A stretch of 64,000 bases of DNA from Prorocentrum cordatum (taxonomy: Eukaryota > Sar > Dinophyceae > Prorocentrales > Prorocentraceae): NCBI GenBank assembly GCA_963575745.1, contig CAUYUJ010018059.1:1638990-1702989 (forward strand). The letters are read 5' to 3'. This document shows, piece after piece, positions 1 through 10,394 of this stretch. The translations under genes were made by a program, and so were the position numbers. Under the pieces are notes generated by a model that saw only the letters and a program-made list of their open reading frames with translations, did not search any database and was not told where the DNA came from. How positions within the stretch are numbered: position 1 is the first letter of the stretch; each line of letters opens with the position of its first letter.

Positions 1-264
1 CGGGGCCCGTGCCCTCGCCGCCGAGCGTGCCCCGCAGGCCCGTGCCTGGGCGGCCGCTGGTGTCGCGGACGGGGCCCGTGCCCTTGCCGCCGACGTGGCC
101 CCGCAGGCCCGTGCCTGGGTGGCCCCTGGGCTGACGGTCGGGGCCCGTGCCCTCGCCGCCGCCGTTGCGCCCCCAGGCCCGTGCCTGGGCGGCCGCTGGG
201 ATCGCGATCGGGGCCCGTGCCCTCGCCGCCGACCCTGCGCCCACAGGCCCGTGCCTGGGTGGGC
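1..264. repeat. 69-bp minisatellite at the left window edge, about 3.8 copies
   Basis: Units start at about 1, 70, 139 and 209, each opening with CGGGGCCCGTGCCCT and containing GCAGGCCCGTGCCTGGG. Units 1 and 2 are 69 bp (23 codons); unit 3 has one extra base, so no single frame stays in register. The array runs off the left edge, so its full size is unknown. It could be the end of a protein-repeat exon, but the frame break argues against it. Confidence 0.85.
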
Positions 265-473
265 GCGTACGCTCCCGAAGGGCTCTGCAGGGCTCCTGGC
301 CTGCCGAACTTGCACGCGCGTGCAATGAATGCCCCTTACCCCGACGCGCCCGCACGCATGTACCATAGACACTCCCTGCGCACGCACGCGAACACATATA
401 CATACTGCGGTTATCGTATGCGCTTTCACCATGCGTGCAACACGCTGCGCGAGTGGCACGCGATGTGAAAAAG

Positions 474-900
474 CGATCACGTATCGAGTTGGAGCGTCGT
501 TGATATAGGAGGGTCGGTTTGCGGATCTAAATCGGGAACGCCACAACTGGGCCAAAAGCGAGGACATATCGAGCGGAAGCGCTGCTTGTATTGAAGGGCG
601 CGTTTTCGGCGGCGAGCAAGACGTGCCAGTCTTGAGCAGCAAGCCAGGAAGTATTGAGCGAGAGCGTCGTTCTTGTAGGAGGGCCAGTCTGCGGATCCAA
701 AGATCAGACGCCACCACTGGGTAAAAAAGCGAGAACGCATCGAACGGGAGCGCTGGTTTTGCTGAAGGGCTGGTTTTTCGGCGGTGAGCGGGGGCTCTGG
801 CCAAGAGTGAAGCGCGGGGAAGCATCGTGCGGGGGAGCGGGATCGGCAGCGTTCTTGCTGAGGGCCGGTGGGTGCGCAGGCCTGAAACGCTTGAGCGTGA
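474..900. repeat. Degenerate tandem repeat, period about 75-80 bp
   Basis: Blocks beginning AAAAAGCGA followed by ATCGAG and GGAGCG recur near 475, 555 and 725, with decayed copies near 640 and 830. Blocks 475-620 and 655-785 also match as a longer direct duplication (shared GGAGGG, CAGTCTGCGGATC-like and GCCACAACTGGG-like segments). No frame stays open through it in a protein-like way. 265-474 and 1000-1526 hold nothing I recognise. Confidence 0.5.
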
Positions 901-1526
901 GCCTCAGTTTCCGAGGAAATGCAATGCAGCCAGCGCCGACAAGAGAACGCCAGGGCGCATTGAGGGGGTCCACCAAAAAGAACGGTTTAGTAATCGATCT
1001 TTCGCGTCGGATGGCTCGTTAGTCTTATTACTGCCGAAGCCTGGACAGAGAAGCCAGGACAGGCTTAAGACTGGAAACATGTTGCTTCAGCTGCAATCTA
1101 GGGCAGCTGCCCAGACGTCCAGCGTCCACGGCCTTTTTCAACAGGTGGGGCTCCCGAACTCTCGGTACTTCGCACGGGCTGTACGCGGCGGACTGTTTGT
1201 CGTGGGCCACGTAGGCCTGTGATGGCCCTCCCGAATCCCAACCTAAAAAAAGCTGCGGGGCCACACCGAATACTCCTCCCAAACGCCGCAAATCGCTACT
1301 TGTTCGCAACGCGGCCCCCTGAACCTTTCGTCGCCTCGTAGAAGGCCGGGTTGCTTTTGACTGCCCCGGGGCCTGTAAGGCCCCCCCCCTGATTCGTAGT
1401 AGACATCCAAAGGCCGAACGCACTCAGTTGTGATCTCTTCACGGCACGAGTGGTTCGGGACTCGTGTTTGGTACTGTTGTTCTGGGCAGCGCGTGAGAGC
1501 CCTGCTCGGGGGCGGCCAAGAGGGGG

Positions 1527-1690
1527 GCGTCCAAGAGGGGGGGGGTGCACATCATGGCCGGCGGCATGTGCGCGGCCCAAGGGGGGCCAGGGACGTGATG
1601 ACATACGAAGAGGCGCCATGAAATCTGGGGAAACATCATGGCACACGCCATGATATACTCCCCCCCCTAGTCATCACCCTGCTGCCTGGG
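1527..1690. repeat. Interspersed repeat family T, copy 1
   Basis: Shares GGGCGTCCAAGAGGGGG and GCGCGGCCCA segments with 2540-2640, and AGGCGCCATGAAATCTGG plus ATCATGGC...GCCATGA with 43795-43870. The ATCATGGC/GCCATGA pair forms a small hairpin. Ends are not resolved. Confidence 0.55.
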
Positions 1691-1699
1691 CTGTCCTGT

Positions 1700-2330
1700 G
1701 GGACAGCGGCGCCTGGCCGGGGCGGCTTAGCCCGGGGCCCGCGCAGCCCGAGGGCCCCGCTGCCGACTGCCGCCGCTGCCCCCGCCACGACGTCGACGAG
1801 ACCTGCGCCGCCGGCGACGAGGGACGCCAACCGCAGCGGCGGCCACGACGGCGGCGCTGCCGACGACGACGGGCCGAGAACCCAGAGGGTTCCAGAGGCG
1901 GTTTTGGGGGAGGGGGCGGTCCAGAGAGCCCCTCAGGGGCCCTCGGAACCTGGTCAAAACAGGTGGCGCGAAGCCCCTGGGGGGGCCCCTCCTGGAAAAC
2001 CCCCTCCCCCGAGAGCACCCTTTGGAGCCCTCTGGGGGAACGGGGCCCGAGACCCGGGGCCGAGGGGCGGGGGCCGAGGGCGGGGGCCGAGGGCGCCGAC
2101 GCCCACGACGGCGCCGGCGACGAGGGCTGCGAGGGCGACGGCGGCGGCGAGGCGCGGGCCGCAGTGGCGAGCAGCGGCGCCGCGCCGCCTCGACCAGGAG
2201 GCCGGGGGAGATCGGGTCGTCGCCTGCAGCGGGCCCAGGCCGCCCCCCTCTGCCCCACGGGGTCGAGGGGGGGAGCAGGGGGCGGGCGGGGGGTGGGGCG
2301 GCTCGGGAGAAGGGGGGAGGCACACACCGA
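1700..2330. other. Very GC-rich non-coding stretch
   Basis: All six frames are open for long distances because almost no A/T-rich stop codons occur; the translations are Pro/Arg/Gly/Ala runs with no recognisable domain. I see no gene here. 2325-2410 contains a decayed copy of family H (ATCGGCGGTAGATCGCCGA, GGCCCCTGACAG). Confidence 0.5.
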
Positions 2331-2539
2331 CCTGGCATCGGCGGTAGATCGCCGAGAGGCCCCTGACAGCAGAGCCGCACGTTCCCGAGCGGGGTGGGCG
2401 GTTGGGCGCCGAGGGATCTCAGCGGCGGCGCCGCCCACGAGCAGGCATGGCACCCTCGCCCCCTGGGCGCTGGCTGCGTGTCGGGCTCCCCGGGGCGTTC
2501 GTTGAGCAATCGCAGGGGTCGGGGGTATCCAACACGTGG

Positions 2540-2640
2540 GCGTCCAAGAGGGGGGGCGCAAAGCATTGCCGGCAGCGCGTGCGCGGCCCATGCGGGGGGA
2601 GGGCCCGGGATGCATTGAAACAAGAGGAGGCGCCAGGGGC
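2540..2640. repeat. Interspersed repeat family T, copy 2
   Basis: Direct-oriented partner of the copy at 1527-1690, about 1 kb away: GGGCGTCCAAGAGGGGGGG, GCGCGGCCCA and AGGAGGCGCCA are shared. 2640-2850 after it is purine-rich (GGGGAGG runs) with no gene visible. Confidence 0.5.
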
Positions 2641-2880
2641 CAACGTTCAGGAAGTTGGTGAAGGGAAGGGGGCGCAGGCGGTATGGATAAAGGGGGTTGA
2701 CTGGGAAAGGGAGGGGGACGGGCGGGGGAGGCAGAGGGGCCTGGATGGGGAGGTGGACGGGGAGACGAAGGCGAGGAGGAAGGGGGAGGAAGTGGCGGTC
2801 ACCGGAGGGGAGGAGGACGGGGAGGAAGGAGGGCGAGGGGAAGAGATTAAGGAAATGCATCCGCGCGCGGCGCGACACAC

Positions 2881-3585
2881 GTGTTTATCTCTGCCTTACG
2901 ACTTGGGTCGACGCTACGCGTCTGCATGGAGCGTCCATTGCGACTGAGTCCTGCACGCAACTGTCGGTTGGCCTCGACTTGGTCCGATGACGAATCATGT
3001 GCCCCAAAGGAAATGGTGTCCTTCCCAGCCATGTCGTCGGCATGCGCAAAGATGACTAAAGCTGAGCAACGGAACACCAACGCAGCATTGCTGACGTATG
3101 CAAATCTATCTGATTTGCTATCCTTCAAGAGCTTCGCCTCTGTCAGGTCAGACCCTGTTGCTTTTGGTGCTGGCCTTGGACCCCTTAGCCTGCACTGGAA
3201 TTGTTACCTAGCCACGCGCAACACTCCGCGCGAGACCATAACCAATTGCTACCTCTCGCCATGCACGACTGGATCTTTCCACTGTCAGGCTGAACGAATA
3301 CTTTCGCGCATGGCGTCTCTCGATGCGCGTTTATCTTGGCGCACCCGCGACCTTTATCTGCACACAAACAGGCATCCAACGCTCCCCTCTGAGCATCTCC
3401 AACAACTACTCATCGCCCCCTCAGGCATGATCAATACCCCCATCAACACGAACGCCGCTGCATCTGGTCCCCCCTCCCAGCGGCCTTGGCTGAACAGCCC
3501 GAAAGCGCCCTTCCTGGGCTGCGGCAAAAAGCGGGGACGCGCGGTTGCGACTCAGGCCAGAAAGGATGGACGTAGCTCGAAATAA
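2881..3585 (+). CDS. Uncertain coding-like region, unknown protein
   Basis: Base composition falls to near 50-55 percent GC and a 234-codon frame is open. Its middle part has a balanced amino-acid mix (for example KMTKAEQRNTNAALLTYANL) unlike the Arg/Pro-rich noise around it. No family, signal peptide or domain is recognisable. The minus strand of 2847-3128 is also open, so even the strand is uncertain. It could be a decayed exon or retroelement remnant. Confidence that it is a functional gene is low. Confidence 0.2.
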   Translation: MFISALRLGSTLRVCMERPLRLSPARNCRLASTWSDDESCAPKEMVSFPAMSSACAKMTKAEQRNTNAALLTYANLSDLLSFKSFASVRSDPVAFGAGLGPLSLHWNCYLATRNTPRETITNCYLSPCTTGSFHCQAERILSRMASLDARLSWRTRDLYLHTNRHPTLPSEHLQQLLIAPSGMINTPINTNAAASGPPSQRPWLNSPKAPFLGCGKKRGRAVATQARKDGRSSK

Positions 3586-4009
3586 CCAACCCTTCATCTT
3601 CCTTCTCCTCCTCCTCTTCCTGCTCCTCCTCCTTTCTTTGCCGCCGGATAGGCCGGCCCTTCAAATACTGCCAACACTGGCGATTGAAAAGTCCACCCTC
3701 GGCGACCCCAAGGAACCGTCCCAGAGATTTCCCAGGGTGCCCCGGCGGCCCGGCCTGGGAAGCCTGAGTCACGTTCTGAAAATTAGATGCGTGGTTTTTG
3801 TCCCATGCTCCGTACTTTGGGCGTCTTGGACGGCCCAGGTGGTCCCCAAACCCGCCCAAGAAGGCCTCCGAGGTCCCCCGGGGGCCCGGAGGATCCCCAG
3901 AGGCCCCCGACAGGAATACCTCGAGCTGCAATCTGGACCCCTCCACCCCAGGATGGTTCCCGAAGCAGCCGGCAGGCCCCAAGCATGCCCCGAAGATACG
4001 CATGGGGGA

Positions 4010-4200
4010 GGGCCCACGGATCCCCCCCAAACCTTAAAGACACCCACCCAAAACCCCCTAAGAGGCCCTGTAACACCTCTAACAGACCCTCAGCAGGGCC
4101 ACAGGGACCCCCCCCCAGCCTCAAAGAAACCCACCAAACCCCAAGAGGCCCTGTAACACCCTCAGCAGGGCCACGGGGACCCCCCCCAAACAAAAACCAT
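4010..4200. repeat. Tandem repeat, period about 70-75 bp, about 2.5 copies
   Basis: Units contain GAGGCCCTGTAACACC, CAGCAGGGCCAC, GGGACCCCCCCC and AAAGACACCCACC/AAGAAACCCACC. Non-coding. 3590-4010 before it holds only a CTC-rich tract (3600-3640) and nothing recognisable. Confidence 0.65.
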
Positions 4201-4424
4201 CAGAAGATTCCAGCGGGCCCCAGGGAGTCTGGAGACCGTCTTGGCACGGCTCGAGGCCGCCGTGGATCGTCTTAACGGCTGCCTGAGCGCCCTCGGTGTC
4301 GATATGGGGCTCCCGAAGTGTACGCGGGATCCCCAGTCGACCAATGTGCGGTCGGGGTTCCTGCCAAAAGGCCTCAAATACGGTGCCGCGTTCTTGTCAT
4401 ATTTGTTTATATATAGAAATGTAT

Positions 4425-4620
4425 AGATGTGTAACTGTGTCTGCGTGTGTATGAATGTGTGTGTCCCTCTCTTCTCCAAACAAATCATCTGCACATCCGC
4501 TGGTCTCTCTCTCTCTCTCATGATCATTCCCTCTCTCGGCTCTGGCCAAGACGCTCTCTGTCTCCCTCTCTCTCTCCATCTATCAATCTACCTCTCTCTC
4601 TCTCTCTCCACTTCCATTTA
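4425..4620. repeat. GT-rich then CT-rich microsatellites
   Basis: A degraded (GT)n stretch at about 4425-4475 is followed by several (CT)n runs at about 4500-4620. No gene. Confidence 0.75.
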
Positions 4621-4814
4621 CTTGTCGCCACCACGCTCTTTCCCCACTCTGCTGGGAGAGCGCCTGGGAGAGCCCAGAAGTCCCTGGAAGACTCCGCACG
4701 CGCCCGCCCCAATCCTCTGCTCGGTTGCTAAACCATGGCCATGGGCAGGCCCTGGTTGGATGGGGGCCTGCAGAGTCCCCCCCGCGACAGGCGGGTTGGA
4801 CGAAAGGGGGTGAG

Positions 4815-5023
4815 TATCGTTTCACCGATCCCCATCCCCAGCGGCCTGGCCTCAGGCCAGGCCGCTCTACCCCCCTAGATGGGCCCCACTGGCCGATCTA
4901 CCCCCCTAGATGGGGATATAGGCCGCTCCCTTTGGGTTTCGAGGGGGATCCCCAACTGGGGTGGTAATTTGGTGGGGGTCTCGAAGGGGGATGGAGATGG
5001 GGATGGGCACTGGTTAAACGATA
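4815..5023. mobile_element. MITE-like element, family J copy 1
   Basis: The left end TATCGTTTCACCGATCCCCA is mirrored by the right end GGGGATGGGCACTGGTTAAACG followed by ATA, giving inverted ends of about 25 bp. The interior holds two CTACCCCCCTAGATGGG repeats. A second copy lies at 37821-37980. Flanks GTGAG and CCGAG do not make a convincing duplication. Confidence 0.65.
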
Positions 5024-5224
5024 CCGAGAAAGGGGGGGGGGGACAGCAGAGGCGGGGGGGTGCAAATCGGCTCGTGCAGCCGTCCTTCCGGGGGCCTCCT
5101 GGCGACGGGGGCGCCCGTGCATTGAGGAGCGTGCTGGGCGGTGGAGCCGCAACCAGCAACAGACTTCCCGACCGCCCCCCCCCCATGGATGTGGGAGGCG
5201 TAAGACTCGGGCACGGGGGACTCG

Positions 5225-5395
5225 GCCTGGAGGGCCCGGCGTGGGAAAATGACGAGACCCAGTCTGCAATCTGGCGCGACCTCCTGCCGCCAAAGCACCC
5301 ACACAAAAAACGGACCGTCAGCATCCGGGACGGGGGTTCGCCGACTAAGCGTCGGCAAGCCCGAGTCGCGGCGACCTCGAGTCTCACGCTTCCCC
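5225..5395. repeat. Interspersed repeat family O, copy 1
   Basis: Shares ATGACGAGACCCA, GGACCGTCA and GCGTCGGCAA segments with 20885-21010 and 54580-54735. Inverted ends were not resolved. Confidence 0.6.
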
Positions 5396-5445
5396 CCTTG
5401 GTCCAGCGCCGATCCGACAAATCCGCGCAGACCTCCGAATATCTA

Positions 5446-5618
5446 CAGTCGACACGCATGGTAAGGATGAGCGGCTTTCCCAGGGGTACCCCTGCATCCT
5501 TGTCTCCTCGGCCCATCCTTTGCCACTTTCTTTGGCCACGCCCAGTTCGAAAAGCTTCGAAATGGGCGGCCAAGGCCCTTGCATCCTTATCGTGCATCCT
5601 TACTATGCGGGTTGACTG
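5446..5618. mobile_element. MITE, family C copy 1 (TA-flanked)
   Basis: 173 bp with inverted ends: left CAGTCGACACGCATGGTAAG, right CTTACTATGCGGGTTGACTG. Both flanks are TA (TCTA before, TATT after), as expected of a Tc1/mariner-type insertion. Interior arms GGCCAAGG/CCTTGGCC-like also pair. Related copies lie at 39321-39498 and 53994-54167. Confidence 0.8.
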
Positions 5619-6239
5619 TATTTTCGTACAGCTATCTCTTCCACGGTCTCGCAAGGGCAAGAGAAGAGGAGGCGGCACCACCACCGGCGCGAGGAGCCAG
5701 GGTCGCCCCTCCCCGCTCGAGAAGCATCCCCTATACTTATCCCAGCTCGAGGATGCTGTGCCGCTCTTCTCTCCACCGATCCCAGGGCGCTGGCGACGAC
5801 TCGAGAAGTCTGTGCAGCGATCCGAGGCGACATCTGCGCGGGGCTCCGACGTGTCATGCTTATGTGCAGCACGCCCGAAGCAGAAGGAAGCGCGGGAAGG
5901 ACGCAAGGCAAAACCTCCACTGAGACACCGAGATCCCAATCGGAATCCGAGGTCGAGTCGAACCGGCAGTGGAGAACCGTGTGGGATCTGCTCTAACAAC
6001 AGGAACATGCCGAAGACGGATCTATCCATTCTCCGAGCTTGTGCTGCGCCGAACTCAACGGCCGCAGTGTCTAGACGCATCGACCCCGAATGTGTCCATA
6101 TACGTACGCTACGACATCACATGTGTCTGCAGTGGCTTGTAACTAAAACGTGGCACTGGCACTTGGCACAGGCCCGAGGTATTGTAGAAGCAGGTAAGCT
6201 GTACCATCCAACATAGAGTGTGGATGGTACAGAAACAGA
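5619..6239. other. No gene seen
   Basis: Moderate GC, several frames open by chance, nothing recognised on either strand. Confidence 0.4.
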
Positions 6240-6384
6240 TGGAGATCCGACCGGATGTCTTCGATCCGCGCTGGACCCCCTCTCATCAGCGCGCGGCGCG
6301 CGCCAGCAGCGTCGCCAGAGGCGTCGCCAGGGGGGCGCAAGCGCGGATCCGAGAAATCCGCGCGGCCCTCCAAAAGTTCATGCT
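6240..6384. mobile_element. Foldback element, family B copy 1
   Basis: Family B is a long inverted repeat. One arm reads roughly ACTTTTGGCGCTCCGCGCGG then ATTTCTTGGATCCGCGCTGG; the other is its complement; between them lie GGCGCGCGGAGCGCGCC and GGCGCCGGAGGCGCC. This copy keeps the right arm (GCGCGGATCCGAGAAATCCG, CCAAAAGTTCATG) and a decayed left arm. 6385-7112 after it holds nothing recognisable. Confidence 0.75.
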
Positions 6385-7112
6385 TATGCAAGAAGTTTTC
6401 TTCTTGGGTACTCGCAAATGGCCTGGATCCGCCACGGGGGATGTGCGACCCGGCACATCGAGGCACACGTGCTTGCCGGACGGCTGCGAGTAGGCACTGT
6501 GCGCAACATGCGAGGCGCGCTCGGGGAGTCCTGCCGACGCGGGGCCTGTTGCTGGCTCTCGCGCAGCAGGTGGCGCTCAGGAACCGCTGCCAGAGCCTGC
6601 CGGGATCGGCAGCCATCATAGACCCCCACGTCTCTCCTCCCTAGGGGATCAAAAAATGGCGTAAGCAGAACAACTCGGAGGTCCGTGCGGATTCCTCGGA
6701 TCGGCGCTGGGGCCCCCAAGTCCTCATTTTGTTCCCCTCGGACCGCCGAGGCAGAAATCATTCATCCCCGCATCCCATTGGCGCGCTTCGACCAGAGATT
6801 TCGGAGGGGGGTCCGGCTGCGGCGGCGAGACGTTCCCCGGCCTTGATCGTCGAACCTCGATCCTCGAACTTCGATACTCGAACTTCTCCCTCCCCCTCGA
6901 TTCTCCGCGCAGTCGCCGATACCCACCCCTCCCTCCCCCGAGGGGGCGAGGCCAGGGGGGGGGGGATGGAGGGCGAGGGGTGGAGGGTCGAAAGGCCAGC
7001 AGCAAGCGGGACGGAGAGTCCAGGACGGCGGAGGCAGTCATCATCATCTGAGCGACGAGAAGAACATACAGCGAAGACCATCACCTAAGGCAGGCGTCAT
7101 CATTGGATCGCC

Positions 7113-7265
7113 TCGCGTAAGGCCCATCGACGCGGGACGAGATAGCGGCCTTGCGCGGAGGCCGACGCGGGCCGCCAGCACACCACACTGGAGGGCGCCT
7201 GCGCGCGATCTTGCGCGGGCAGCCGACGCGCCAAGCCCCGTGCAGACGCCCCCCCCTTTTCTCTG
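7113..7265. repeat. Interspersed repeat family P, copy 1
   Basis: Shares GCGGGCCGCCAGC and ATCTTGCGCGGGCAGCC with 37412-37540, and the same skeleton with 54384-54512. High GC; ends not resolved. Confidence 0.55.
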
Positions 7266-7619
7266 CGTCGTGCTTCGAGCGATCCCCGCCCGACAAACGC
7301 GAGGCGGGTCCCCCAGGGAACACCAGGCCCCTCCTGGCCTGGCGGCCGCGGCATGCAGCCGGCACTCGTCGCAGACGCGAGGGGGGATCCCCAGGCGTTC
7401 CCGGTGAGGCAGTCGTCATGACATGTGGCGACTTCTCAACTGATGCCGCAGCTGACCACGGAGGTGGGGGAGGAGGATGAGGAAAGAGGTCCAACACGAA
7501 CGAGGAGAGGACGAACGAACGAGGATAAGGCGGGCAGGGCAGGACGACGAACGAACGAGGAGAGGAGGGAGGCACGAGGAGAGAGGGGGAGGGAGTAGGC
7601 AGGAGGATGAGGACAATGG

Positions 7620-7803
7620 AACAAGCACGAGGAGGAGGAGGAGGAGGAGGAGGAGGAGAAAGAGGAGGAGGAGGAGGAGGAGGAGGACGGGGACGAGGAG
7701 GAGGAGGAGGAGGACGACGAGGAGGAAGAGGAGGACGAGGAGGAGGAGGAGGAGGAGGACGAGGAGGAGGACGAGGAGGAGGAGGAGGAGGAGGAGGAAA
7801 AGG
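7620..7803. repeat. (GAG)n polypurine tract
   Basis: Interrupted GGA/GAG triplets on the plus strand. It explains the long Glu/Arg/Gly frames on plus and Ser/Pro/Leu frames on minus; neither is a gene. Confidence 0.95.
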
Positions 7804-8224
7804 CAGGTGGGGATGCGGAGGGGGGGCGGGGAGTGGAGCGGCGGAGGACACGGACGAGGTCGAGCAAGGGGGCGAGAGGCATCCAGAGGCGGCCCAGGAG
7901 GATGTGTAGGAGGGGGCCGCAAAGCGCAGCAGAAGGCAGATCCGCACGCGGCACGGGCGATAGCCGCCTGCACACAAGAATGGCCCCTAGGCTAGATTGA
8001 CCCCTGGTGCGCGGGACCGCTGTGGGGCCAAATCCACGCTCGCAGGCCAGTTCGGGGGGAACTCAGTGTAGCGTCACTCTTGCGCGCAGCCGATAGGACT
8101 TAGCCTTGGCACATGCGTGTCTGAAACTATGTTTTCTCGTCCGTGCAGGACCTGTGCAGGGACTCTCTGAGTCCGCCGAGCCCAGGACACCGCCGCCAAC
8201 TCTAGGCGAAAAACACATCCGCAG

Positions 8225-8390
8225 CCCGGCACCTTCGCGGGCCAGGCCCCTGGGCCGCGACCCCGTAAAGACGGGGCGTTCTTTTTCGCGGGAGCCCCGC
8301 GCGGGGCGTATCCGGGCGATCGCGCATCCGTAGGAATGCGTCCCGGCCCGGAATCCAGACCGCGAGGGCGCGGATACGGATATGGTCTTA
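8225..8390. repeat. Repeat family U, copy 1
   Basis: Contains GCCCCGCGCGGGGCGTATCC and GCGGATACGGATATGG; 11090-11215 carries GCGCGGGGTGCCCGCGGG and GCGGATACGGATACGA. Weakly conserved pair; ends unknown. Confidence 0.35.
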
Positions 8391-8396
8391 TGTCGG

Positions 8397-8535
8397 TCAA
8401 GTCCTCCTACAGGCGGATTTTGGACGAACATTCAAAAACAGTTGGCTCAAAGAATTAAAAATAGAAAAAACGTCCCCTGAGAAGTTGTTTGTCTATTTTT
8501 GAATATTCCTCCTGTAAAGGGACAGGCCCGACTTG
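8397..8535. mobile_element. hAT-like MITE, family E copy 1 (decayed)
   Basis: Left end TCAAGTCCTCCTACAGG, right end CTCCTGTAAAGGGACAGGCC then CGACTTGA. The interior is AT-rich, in sharp contrast to the flanks. The outer flanks (TTATGTCG and GCATAGTC) only partly resemble each other, so the target duplication has decayed. Confidence 0.75.
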
Positions 8536-8555
8536 AGCATAGTCGCCGCTCGTGA

Positions 8556-8581
8556 GCTCAGGACAGCGCCGCCAGCGCCGC
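8556..8581 (+). repeat. 26-bp exact direct repeat, left copy
   Basis: GCTCAGGACAGCGCCGCCAG followed by CGCCGC occurs again without change at 8966-8991. The repeats bracket 384 bp in which I recognise no gene. Confidence 0.8.
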
Positions 8582-8965
8582 GGCCGCGAGCGCCAGGGAC
8601 CAGCGCCGCGGTCGGGAGCCACCAGCGCAGGTTTGCTTGCCCCTCGGTCTAGGTCAGGGGCTGCGGACCGCAGGCCAGAGGGCATTTCAGTTGCCCGATT
8701 CGCCCTCCATCCACGGCCGAGGGGCCCGAGTTGGAGGCGGCTGGGGGAATCCACTCGAGGTCAGTCCCCCTCCTGGCCCATCTGGTGCAAACAAGTCACC
8801 CCGGATACGTTTTTGACGGCCCATGGTGCCCGCAAACGGCCCCGGGAGGCCTAAAGACAGCAAATCCTGCCGAGCCCAGCGCCTCGAACCGGGCCCCACC
8901 TCTGGCTTGCCGAGGCCCCGGGGCTGGGTCACCGCACCCCCAGCCGGCTCCAAGGTGGGAACCGG

Positions 8966-8991
8966 GCTCAGGACAGCGCCGCCAGCGCCGC
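8966..8991 (+). repeat. 26-bp exact direct repeat, right copy
   Basis: Identical to 8556-8581. Family H copy 1 begins just downstream at 9007. Confidence 0.8.
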
Positions 8992-9006
8992 AGCCTCGGG
9001 GTGAGA

Positions 9007-9216
9007 GGCAACGATATTAGGGGGGGCTGGCATATAAGGGGGGGATGCATCAACCTGGAATCGGCGATCCATCGTCGATGGATCGGCGATAGGCCCCCGA
9101 TAGTGAATCCGCACCGTCCTGGGCAGGTTGGGGCTATAGGGCCCCATATCGGCGATCTAAGGGCATTTCGGGGTCGATGCATCCCCCCTTATGCCAATTA
9201 ACCCCCTACCGTTGCC
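9007..9216. mobile_element. MITE, family H copy 1
   Basis: Left end GGCAACG...CTGGCATATAAGGGGGGATGC and right end GCATCCCCCCTTATGCCAAT...CGTTGCC are inverted repeats of about 45 bp. The interior carries GGAATCGGCGATCCATCG and GGCCCCCGATAGTGAATCCG, shared with the other H copies. Confidence 0.8.
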
Positions 9217-9222
9217 CCTGAC

Positions 9223-9417
9223 GGGGGCAACGAGAGCGGGGAAATGGCACAGAAGGGTGAAACATCGACCCAGAATCCGCGATGCATCGCCGATCGATCT
9301 GCGAACGTGCTCCCGATAGTGAGCCCGCGTGGGCTGTCGGGCCCCGATCGGCGATGCAAGGACGATGGGGGGTCGCTGCGCCCCCACCCCTGAGCCCATC
9401 CCCCCCTGACGCTGCCC
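9223..9417. mobile_element. MITE, family H copy 2, adjacent to copy 1
   Basis: Left end GGGGCAACGAGAGCGGGG, right end CCCCCCTGACGCTGCCC. Its first bases and the last bases of copy 1 form the palindrome GTTGCCCCTGACGGGGGCAA (9211-9230), so the two copies sit head to tail with almost no spacer. Confidence 0.75.
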
Positions 9418-9565
9418 TTGGTTTGTGGGCCATAACTCGGCTCTCCGGCGGCCGTTCGGGATGATCCTGGCACCCCGGGAACGCTCCCGGCCAGGCGCAG
9501 CTGCTAGAGAGCATCCCGAGGCCAGAAAACCGCCGAGGACCGACGAAAACATCCGAAGACCTCAA

Positions 9566-9725
9566 ATCGGTGGCGAGCGAGGGGGGGAAATGAGAGGGAG
9601 AAGCCTTCTCAGAAGGCGGCGGGACTTCTCAAAAGTCCTCGCGCCTTCTGCAAAGTTTTCTGCATGAGAACTTCTCAGCAGGCCTGAGGACTTCCGAGCC
9701 TTCCGAGAAAGCCTTCTCCTTCGCA
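9566..9725. repeat. Repeat family S, copy 1
   Basis: Many short inverted CTTCTCAGAAGG-type motifs preceded by TCGGTGGCGAGCGAGGGGGG. The inverted counterpart of that left end (CCCCCCTCGCTCGCCGCCGA) closes the copy at 41710-41905. Confidence 0.6.
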
Positions 9726-9729
9726 ATTC

Positions 9730-9951
9730 TAGAGGCCTCCTAGATGGGGCCCGAATAGATGGGGTCGAAGGATCGCGCCGCATCGCCAGTGCATCGCCGA
9801 TAAATCGGCGATGCATCGGCGACGTCGGCGACGCATCCGCGACGTCGGCGTGGGGAAAATCGGGCTCCACATCTAGCCGCATCGTCGACGCATCGGCGAT
9901 GCGGCGCGATCCTCCGACCCATCTGCTCGGACCCCCTCTGGGAGGCCCAGC
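9730..9951. mobile_element. MITE, family A copy 1
   Basis: Left end TAGAGGCCTCC...GATGGGGTCGAAGGATCGCG, right end CGATCCTCCGACCC...GGGAGGCCCAGC. The inverted ends of about 60 bp enclose a run of GCATCGGCGATGC-like palindromes. The possible duplication (AATTC/ACTCC) is weak. Confidence 0.85.
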
Positions 9952-10017
9952 ACTCCCCCCCCACAGCCTCGCCGCCGATCCACCCCCGAACCTGGCAGGC
10001 CCGCCCCGAGACCCCCG

Positions 10018-10172
10018 ACGTCATGATTTTTTCATGGCGTCGACCCGCCAGAGGTCTGGACCCCTTCCCCGGGACCGGTTTCTCATCCTGGGCCGAGTTC
10101 TGGCGCTCCTGAGGCCCGGCAAGGGCCCCCGGAGGCCGAACATAGCGAAAAGCCTGCCGTCGTGATTTTCTC
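10018..10172. repeat. Repeat family K, copy 1
   Basis: Bounded by direct, not inverted, near-repeats GTCATGATTTTTTCATGG and GTCGTGATTTTCTCACCC. The core GACCGGTTTCTCATCCTG and GAGGCCCGGCAAGGGCCCCC recurs at 38069-38222 and 62788-62944. Confidence 0.7.
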
Positions 10173-10208
10173 ACCCTCGCTTGCCCCCCTCTGAGCAGGG
10201 TCCCAGCA

Positions 10209-10394
10209 TTCCTTTAGGCCCACCACGAGATGTTCTTAGAACCCCACCAAATCTTAAGAACAAAACTAACTATTCTTAGACCATAGACCCGATGTGTTAC
10301 AACAAAGCGAGCCATGGCCAGGACTGTTCTGAGAACGATCCGTGGGAACCGCACACAGGCTCTTAGCATACCGTTCGGTGGGCCTAGAGCAGGC
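10209..10394. mobile_element. MITE-like element, family L copy 1
   Basis: Inverted ends TAGGCCCACCACGAGATG / CGGTGGGCCTA with repeated TTCTTAGAAC palindromes inside. The partner at 57712-57877 is better preserved. Confidence 0.7.

Noticed and set aside
1674-2878. Long overlapping frames of 310-380 codons on the minus strand
   Set aside because: Pro/Arg/Ala-rich translations of very GC-rich DNA with no domain; the plus strand is equally open.
4879-6216. A 445-codon plus-strand frame
   Set aside because: It runs through families J, O and C and unrelated spacer; no conserved domain, so chance openness.
7436-7975. Poly-Ser, poly-Leu and poly-Pro frames
   Set aside because: Three frames of the same (CTC)n tract; the same happens at the other polypurine tracts.
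8434-8450. TTGGCTCAAAG inside family E copy 1, resembling the end of the spliced leader
   Set aside because: Only about ten bases match, and the other family E copies have unrelated sequence at this position.
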